A stretch of 20,408 nucleotides of DNA from Flavobacterium sp. GTDB taxonomy: Bacteria > Bacteroidota > Bacteroidia > Flavobacteriales > Flavobacteriaceae. The notes beneath the pieces are model-generated. The model was given only the letters and a program-made list of their open reading frames with translations, made no database searches and had not been told where the DNA came from. A program made the translations under genes and the position numbers. Shown piece by piece: positions 16,041-20,408 of the stretch (its first letter is position 1; the number at the start of each line of letters is the position of its first letter). Location of the stretch: positions 1 to 20,408 of the forward strand of contig JASLDM010000061.1 in the NCBI GenBank assembly GCA_030151565.1, given 5' to 3'.

Positions 16041-17807
16041 CTATCGGACCCCGTGCATTAATTTTTTCAAAACTGGATTTAACAGCATTACTAAAACTCC
16101 TGCTGCTACAGGGATTAAAGTGAATAAGAAGAAAAAGTGACTTAAAGAATATTCTGCTTTAATGTTTTCGATTTCTCCTCCTAGAATAGCCGCAAATTTT
16201 TGTGCAATTGCTAAAGCTAAATACCACATTCCAAACATGAAAGCTAGCATTTTTCCGGGTACAAGTTTAGATACATAAGATAAACCTACAGGAGAAATAA
16301 ATAATTCTCCAAGAGTATGGAATAAATAGGTTAGAATTAAAAATACCATAGACATTTTTGCACCTTCCATTAAGCCTAATGATCCAAGTCCTAAGATTAA
16401 GAATCCTATTGCAACCAAACATAATCCGATACCATATTTAAAAGCTGCTGGTGGGTTGTATTTAGAATCCCATAATTTAGAAACCGAAGAAGCAAACGCA
16501 ATAATAAAAAAGGAGTTCAAAATAGAGAACCAAGAAACAGTAATTTCAGAGGCTTCTTTAGAAAATTCATTTGATAACATCCAGATTGCAGCTGCCCAAA
16601 TTCCGGCAAAACAGATAAATAGCATTAAATTAGATAAGGCGATTTTTTTCCAAGTAGCCTTAGCTAATAAAATCAAAACCCAAGTGATGATAATAAGCGG
16701 GATGATTGTTAATGCTGTGTTTACAATATTGAAAATCGTTAGTGAAGGTCCTACTAAAGCGCGATCAACGTAATCTCTAGCAACCAAAACAAGAGATGTA
16801 GCTCCTTGTTCAAAGCTCATAAAGAAGAACATAAGGAAGAAAGCTAATAGAATTACGGCAAACATTCGGTCTCTAATGATTTTTCCGTATCGTAAAATTC
16901 TAGAAACAACTAAATAAATGAAAGACACTAATGCGATTAATGCTACTATGTTTTGTCCTCGTAAAATGTCGGTGTCAAAAGATTTGAAGATATCTATTAC
17001 GCCATTTTTTGACAATGGGTCGTTAAATGCATATAACAAACCTACAATCGAAACAAAGCCAATTAGGATGTAATCAACAAGCGTATAAGGGTTTTTAGTT
17101 TCTTCTTCTTCTTTGATTTGTTCAGGTGTTTTTTCTGTTGTTGTGTCAACTTTTTTCAGTTCCCCAACATTGCCAAATAACGGTTTAGCTAACCAGAATT
17201 GAACAGTTCCTAAGAACATAAAGATTCCGGCTAAAGTAAAGCCATAGTGCCATCCTTGCGTTTCAGCGATGTATCCACAAAGCATCATTCCGAAGAAAGC
17301 CCCCGAGTTAACTCCCATATAAAAAATAGTATAGGCACCATCTTTTTTGTCTGGAAGAGACTTATACATTTCGCCTAGCATAGAAGGCATATTTGGTTTA
17401 AAGAAACCTGTACCTATTACAAGACACGCTAGACCAACAAAAAACATTGCTTTAGAATCGAATCCCATTGCAGCGTGACCTATTGTCATAATAATCGCTC
17501 CAACTATAACGGCCCAACGCGATCCGATATATTTATCGGCAATTACACCTCCTAAAATTGGAGTAAGATAAAGTAGCATGGCGTATGTACCATACAAAGC
17601 ACCAGCTTGTGAAGCAGACCAGCCCCATCCAGAAAACGGATCGTCATAAATAACCTTAGCGGTTAAGAATTGAATTAATAAAACTCTCATTCCGTAGAAA
17701 GAGAAACGTTCCCACATTTCAGTAAAGAAAAGAACAAAAAGTCCAGCTGGATGACCCAGTACTTTGGATTTATAAAGATCGGTATTAGTAGCTAATTCTG
17801 CTGCCAT
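16041..17807 (-). CDS. POT/PTR2 peptide transporter with an extra helix pair (POT A)
   Basis: Proton-coupled di/tripeptide importer of 588 aa. The ExxER motif is Glu30-Glu33-Arg34 in TEMWERFSFYG. Further motifs are GTGFFKPNMP (133-142), the FYMGVNSGA signature (162-170), SFEQGATSL (331-339) in TM7, and GELFISPVGLSY late in the protein. An acidic cytoplasmic linker with EEEE lies at about 222-238, followed by HA/HB helices. Two additional hydrophobic segments (about 357-382 and 389-411) precede the SWFSILNSFF helix and are not part of the canonical 14-helix bacterial plan. It is a close paralogue of POT D but lacks the soluble insertion, having about 13 residues there. It starts 24 bp after the DPP-IV stop, which marks it as the second operon gene. 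Confidence 0.95.
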   Translation of the reverse strand: MAAELATNTDLYKSKVLGHPAGLFVLFFTEMWERFSFYGMRVLLIQFLTAKVIYDDPFSGWGWSASQAGALYGTYAMLLYLTPILGGVIADKYIGSRWAVIVGAIIMTIGHAAMGFDSKAMFFVGLACLVIGTGFFKPNMPSMLGEMYKSLPDKKDGAYTIFYMGVNSGAFFGMMLCGYIAETQGWHYGFTLAGIFMFLGTVQFWLAKPLFGNVGELKKVDTTTEKTPEQIKEEEETKNPYTLVDYILIGFVSIVGLLYAFNDPLSKNGVIDIFKSFDTDILRGQNIVALIALVSFIYLVVSRILRYGKIIRDRMFAVILLAFFLMFFFMSFEQGATSLVLVARDYVDRALVGPSLTIFNIVNTALTIIPLIIITWVLILLAKATWKKIALSNLMLFICFAGIWAAAIWMLSNEFSKEASEITVSWFSILNSFFIIAFASSVSKLWDSKYNPPAAFKYGIGLCLVAIGFLILGLGSLGLMEGAKMSMVFLILTYLFHTLGELFISPVGLSYVSKLVPGKMLAFMFGMWYLALAIAQKFAAILGGEIENIKAEYSLSHFFFLFTLIPVAAGVLVMLLNPVLKKLMHGVR

Positions 17808-17831
17808 TTAAAAGTGTTTGTTATGTTTGTT

Positions 17832-20003
17832 TTAAAGTTTGTTTAAAATGAAATCTGTCATTTTAGTATATAAATGAAGTCTTGTTTTTCCTCCATAAAT
17901 TCCATGGTTTTTATCTGGATAAATCAGCCAATCAAAAGATTTGTTTTCTTGAATTAATGCTTCAATCATTGCCATGCTGTTCTGAACGTGAACGTTGTCA
18001 TCTGCTGACCCATGGATCAATAAAAAGTTTCCTTTTAATTGATCGGCAAAGAAAATAGGGGAATTCGAATCGTATCCTGTAGCATTTTCTTGCGGTGTCT
18101 TTAAATAACGTTCAGTGTATATTGTGTCGTAAAATCTCCAATTTGTTACTGGTGCAACGGCAATTGCTGTTTTAAAAACATCGTTAGCTTTAAGCAAACA
18201 AGTGCTAGACATAAAACCTCCAAAGCTCCAGCCCCAAATACCTATTCTTTCGGGGTCAATATAGTTGAAATTTCTTAAATATTTTGCAGCAATAATTTGG
18301 TCTTCGACTTCAAGTTTTCCTAATTGATTTTGAGTCGCCTTTTTAAAGTTAGCTCCTTTAAAGCCAGTTCCCCTTCCGTCTACAGCAACCACAATATAGC
18401 CATGTTGAGTAAGAAAAGCATGCCAGAAATCGTTGGAATCCCACCAACTATCTGCTACTTGTTGTGAACCAGGACCGCTATATTGATACATAAATAAAGG
18501 GTACTTTTTAGATTCATTAAAATCTTTAGGTTTCATAATCCAAGCATTGAGTTCTAATCCTTCTTGAGATGGAATTGTGAAAAACTCCTTTTTTGGAAGT
18601 TGGTATAAAGCTAGTTTTTCTTCTAATGCTTTGTTGTCTAAAATAGATTTGACTAATTTGCCGTCTTTAGAGTGGTTGAGCGTGTAGCTTGGTGCATTTG
18701 AGTTTGAAGAGTGAGTGTTTATAAAGAACTGAAAATTCGGACTAAAAACAGCTGTGTTTGTTCCTGTCTCTTTAGAAAGCTTTTTTTTGTTTTTTCCGCT
18801 CAGAGAAATACTATAAATATCTCTTTGTGTGGATCCGTTTTCTACTGATTGGTAATAGAGTACTTGCGCTTTTTCGTCGATCCCATAGTATTGTGTCACT
18901 TCCCAATCACCTTTTGTGATCTGATTTATGTGCTGCCCATTTTTGTCGAAATGATAAAGATGATTAAAACCATTCTTTTCGCTACTCCAAACAAAGCTGT
19001 TATCTTTTAAGAAAGTCAAATCATCTGTTACTTCTACATAGGCAGGATCTGTTTCGTTGTGAATTAATTTTTTAGTGTTTTTTGCTGCATCTAAGAAGTA
19101 GAGTTTTAGGTCGTTTTGATGGCGGTTTAGTACTTGAAAACTCAAAAACTGATTATCTTTAGTCCATTGAATTCTAGGGATGTAGAAATCATTATGTTCG
19201 GATAAATCAACTTTTTTTGTCTTTGTTGTTTTTAAATCAAATACATGTAACGAAACGAGTGCGTTTTTTTCTCCGGCTTTCGGGTATTTAAAAACATCTT
19301 GACCTGGGTATAAGCCTTGACCATAAATATCCATAGAATATTCAGGAACTTCGGTCTCATCAAAGCGGACGTATGCTAATTTGTCTCCTGTAATATTCCA
19401 TTCAAAAAAGCGAACTACGGCAAATTCTTCTTCATAAACCCAATCTGAAATACCATTGATAATTTTATTTTTGGATCCGTCTGATGTTATTTGAGTGGTT
19501 GTATTTTTATTGATATCAAAAATATATAGGTTGTTTTGGAAAGCATAGGCTATTTTAGAACCATCTTTTGAGAAAGTGGGTTCGGCAATTTTATGGTCGC
19601 TTATTTTTAGAAGTGCTTTTTTAGCTGGGTCAAATAAAAAGTAATTAGCAACAAATGATCTTCTATAAATAGGGTTGACGTTTGTGCCAATTAATACCTT
19701 TTCCTCTTGTGGATCAAAGACATAATTTCCGATATAAGGAATATCTTGAAAGTCTTTGGTACTAAAGATGGTTTTGGTTTTTGAAAGTGTAGCGAAATCA
19801 TATAAATTGATTTCTTGTGCGTTGCTTTTTTCAACAGATTCAATACGTGAATATTGATTGCTTTTTTGCATAGCATTTACAGATTGCATTATTTCGCTTC
19901 TGTATGTTCCGTTCCAAATTTCTTCTAGCGTAATTTGCTTTTGAGCGAAACTAAAGGGCATAGCGAATAAACAGAATATTAAAGTAAAGTTTACGTGTTT
20001 CAT
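17832..20003 (-). CDS. Dipeptidyl-peptidase IV (S9B), secreted
   Basis: Prolyl dipeptidyl peptidase releasing Xaa-Pro (and Xaa-Ala) dipeptides from peptide N-termini, 723 aa from the ATG at 20003. That start gives a clean signal peptide of about 21 residues (MKHVNF..., ending FSFAQ). A further in-frame ATG at 20030 would add nine residues and weaken it. The N-terminal beta-propeller spans about 60-460 and carries the EEE run at 191-193 (VYEEEF) that binds the substrate amino terminus. The C-terminal alpha/beta hydrolase has Ser593 in GWSFGG, the likely catalytic Asp669 in SADDNVH and His700 in DKNHGI, so the triad is complete. It is divergent from HMG-CoA reductase and heads an apparent operon with two POT transporters, linking dipeptide release to uptake. 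Confidence 0.95.
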   Translation of the reverse strand: MKHVNFTLIFCLFAMPFSFAQKQITLEEIWNGTYRSEIMQSVNAMQKSNQYSRIESVEKSNAQEINLYDFATLSKTKTIFSTKDFQDIPYIGNYVFDPQEEKVLIGTNVNPIYRRSFVANYFLFDPAKKALLKISDHKIAEPTFSKDGSKIAYAFQNNLYIFDINKNTTTQITSDGSKNKIINGISDWVYEEEFAVVRFFEWNITGDKLAYVRFDETEVPEYSMDIYGQGLYPGQDVFKYPKAGEKNALVSLHVFDLKTTKTKKVDLSEHNDFYIPRIQWTKDNQFLSFQVLNRHQNDLKLYFLDAAKNTKKLIHNETDPAYVEVTDDLTFLKDNSFVWSSEKNGFNHLYHFDKNGQHINQITKGDWEVTQYYGIDEKAQVLYYQSVENGSTQRDIYSISLSGKNKKKLSKETGTNTAVFSPNFQFFINTHSSNSNAPSYTLNHSKDGKLVKSILDNKALEEKLALYQLPKKEFFTIPSQEGLELNAWIMKPKDFNESKKYPLFMYQYSGPGSQQVADSWWDSNDFWHAFLTQHGYIVVAVDGRGTGFKGANFKKATQNQLGKLEVEDQIIAAKYLRNFNYIDPERIGIWGWSFGGFMSSTCLLKANDVFKTAIAVAPVTNWRFYDTIYTERYLKTPQENATGYDSNSPIFFADQLKGNFLLIHGSADDNVHVQNSMAMIEALIQENKSFDWLIYPDKNHGIYGGKTRLHLYTKMTDFILNKL

Positions 20004-20090
20004 TATTTTTTTGATCGAAAAAACTTCCAATTTTAGTGAAAAAATATGATTTGGCCGAATTTTTTTCGGTAATTAACCAAAATCAGAAGC

Positions 20091-20098
20091 CAAAGGTA
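20091..20098 (-). promoter_or_regulatory. -7 box of the DPP-IV operon
   Basis: TACCTTTG on the minus strand matches TAnnTTTG exactly. A TTG lies upstream at a 25-bp spacing, longer than usual, so the -33 element is uncertain. The implied leader is about 80 nt before the ATG at 20003. Confidence 0.4.
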
Positions 20099-20167
20099 AG
20101 CTTAAAATCAGTAATGTTTTTCACAATTTTTATACATTTAAGTACTTGTATTGTCGATTTTAGTTTT

Positions 20168-20196
20168 TTTAAGCTTGTGATAAACCCGTATCTTTG
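20168..20196 (+). promoter_or_regulatory. Promoter of the HMG-CoA reductase gene
   Basis: TATCTTTG at 20189-20196 matches the -7 consensus exactly. A T run ending at 20170 sits 18 bp upstream in the -33 position. Transcription would start about 14 nt before the ATG at 20217. Confidence 0.5.
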
Positions 20197-20216
20197 TCGC
20201 TTAAATAAAAATTACC

Positions 20217-20408
20217 ATGACCACGAAAATAGAAGGATTCTCTAAACTGACCAAGGAAAAAAAGATTAATTGGATAGCTCAGACGTATTTTTCAAACCCT
20301 GAAGATGTAGTTGAATTAATCGAGCAATATTGGAATTCAGACGAGGAGTTACAAAAACTTCACGATGAGTTTATCGAGAATACAATTACGAATTTTTATT
20401 TACCATTT
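20217..20408 (+). CDS. HMG-CoA reductase, class II type, 5' part only
   Basis: The first 64 codons of a gene that runs off the window. The peptide begins MTTKIEGFSKLTKEKK and ends with DEFIENTITNFYLPF. This agrees with the N-terminal region of class II 3-hydroxy-3-methylglutaryl-CoA reductases, where an ENxIxxFxLPxG block lies near residues 50-65. The enzyme makes or uses mevalonate; Flavobacteriaceae make isoprenoids by the mevalonate pathway, so a biosynthetic role is likely despite the 'degradative' name often used for this class. The catalytic residues lie outside the window. It is divergent from the DPP-IV operon and has its own promoter. The identification rests on a short piece. Confidence 0.72.
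   Translation, partial: MTTKIEGFSKLTKEKKINWIAQTYFSNPEDVVELIEQYWNSDEELQKLHDEFIENTITNFYLPF

Noticed and set aside
20004..20030. ATG at 20030 as the DPP-IV start
   Set aside because: It adds nine residues before MKHVNF and spoils an otherwise typical signal peptide. It remains possible.
20055..20069. Hairpin ccgaa-ttttt-ttcgg in the DPP-IV leader region
   Set aside because: A five-base stem is too short to support a regulatory claim.
20036..20245. 69-codon + strand open frame in the DPP-IV/HMG-CoA reductase spacer
   Set aside because: It starts at GTG, runs through both promoter boxes and overlaps the reductase start in another frame; no family resemblance.
1..20408. CRISPR arrays, tRNA/rRNA genes, insertion sequences, attachment sites
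   Set aside because: No regularly spaced repeats, cloverleaf-like segments, transposase motifs or terminal inverted repeats with target duplications were recognised on reading.

Overview
The window looks like a chromosomal segment of an AT-rich member of the Bacteroidetes, most likely family Flavobacteriaceae (Myroides/Flavobacterium-like; the genus is a guess). Four things point there: promoter boxes matching the Bacteroidetes TAnnTTTG -7 consensus, an almost complete lack of Shine-Dalgarno sequences, a comEC without the metallo-beta-lactamase tail, and periplasmic dipeptidyl-peptidase IV next to several POT peptide transporters. No mobile element, rRNA, tRNA or CRISPR array was seen.

Layout. 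(1) 52-957, +: membrane-anchored GH25 lysozyme-like protein, ended by a strong terminator that overlaps its own stop codon. (2) 958-1280: the one intergenic stretch above 300 bp. It has a second terminator-like hairpin, then a G/T-rich, C-poor tract with inverted repeats. (3) 4584-1281, -: prc (tail-specific protease) followed 4 bp later by an orphan OppC-type ABC permease. (4) 4769-6932, +: surE, a 93-aa membrane protein and lpxB, tightly packed as an operon and divergent from prc. The divergent spacer carries opposed promoters and a perfect 15-bp palindrome. (5) 6985-9688, +: secreted NlpC/P60 hydrolase, then comEC. (6) 20003-9699, -: a peptide-utilisation region of DPP-IV, POT transporter A, POT B, terminator, POT/MFS C, terminator, POT D, and a secreted thioredoxin-fold protein whose terminator lies inside the 3' end of comEC. 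(7) 20217 to the window end, +: first 64 codons of a class II HMG-CoA reductase (mevalonate pathway).

How the genes work together. DPP-IV would release Xaa-Pro/Xaa-Ala dipeptides in the periplasm or at the cell surface. The POT proteins would import di- and tripeptides with protons. DPP-IV, POT A and POT B are spaced like one transcript (gaps of 24 and 32 bp) that ends at a good terminator, while POT C and POT D look like separate units. The four transporters fall into three architectures. A and D appear to have an extra helix pair between TM7 and TM8, and D adds a soluble insertion of about 110 residues there. C lacks the usual HA/HB helices but has a ~118-residue loop before its last helix. 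GH25, NlpC/P60, Prc and LpxB concern the cell envelope but share no evident operon.

Most of the window is ordinary, well-conserved gene content. I see no clear undescribed multi-gene system. The best leads are the transporter architectures, the palindrome between prc and surE, and the odd intergenic tract at 958-1280.
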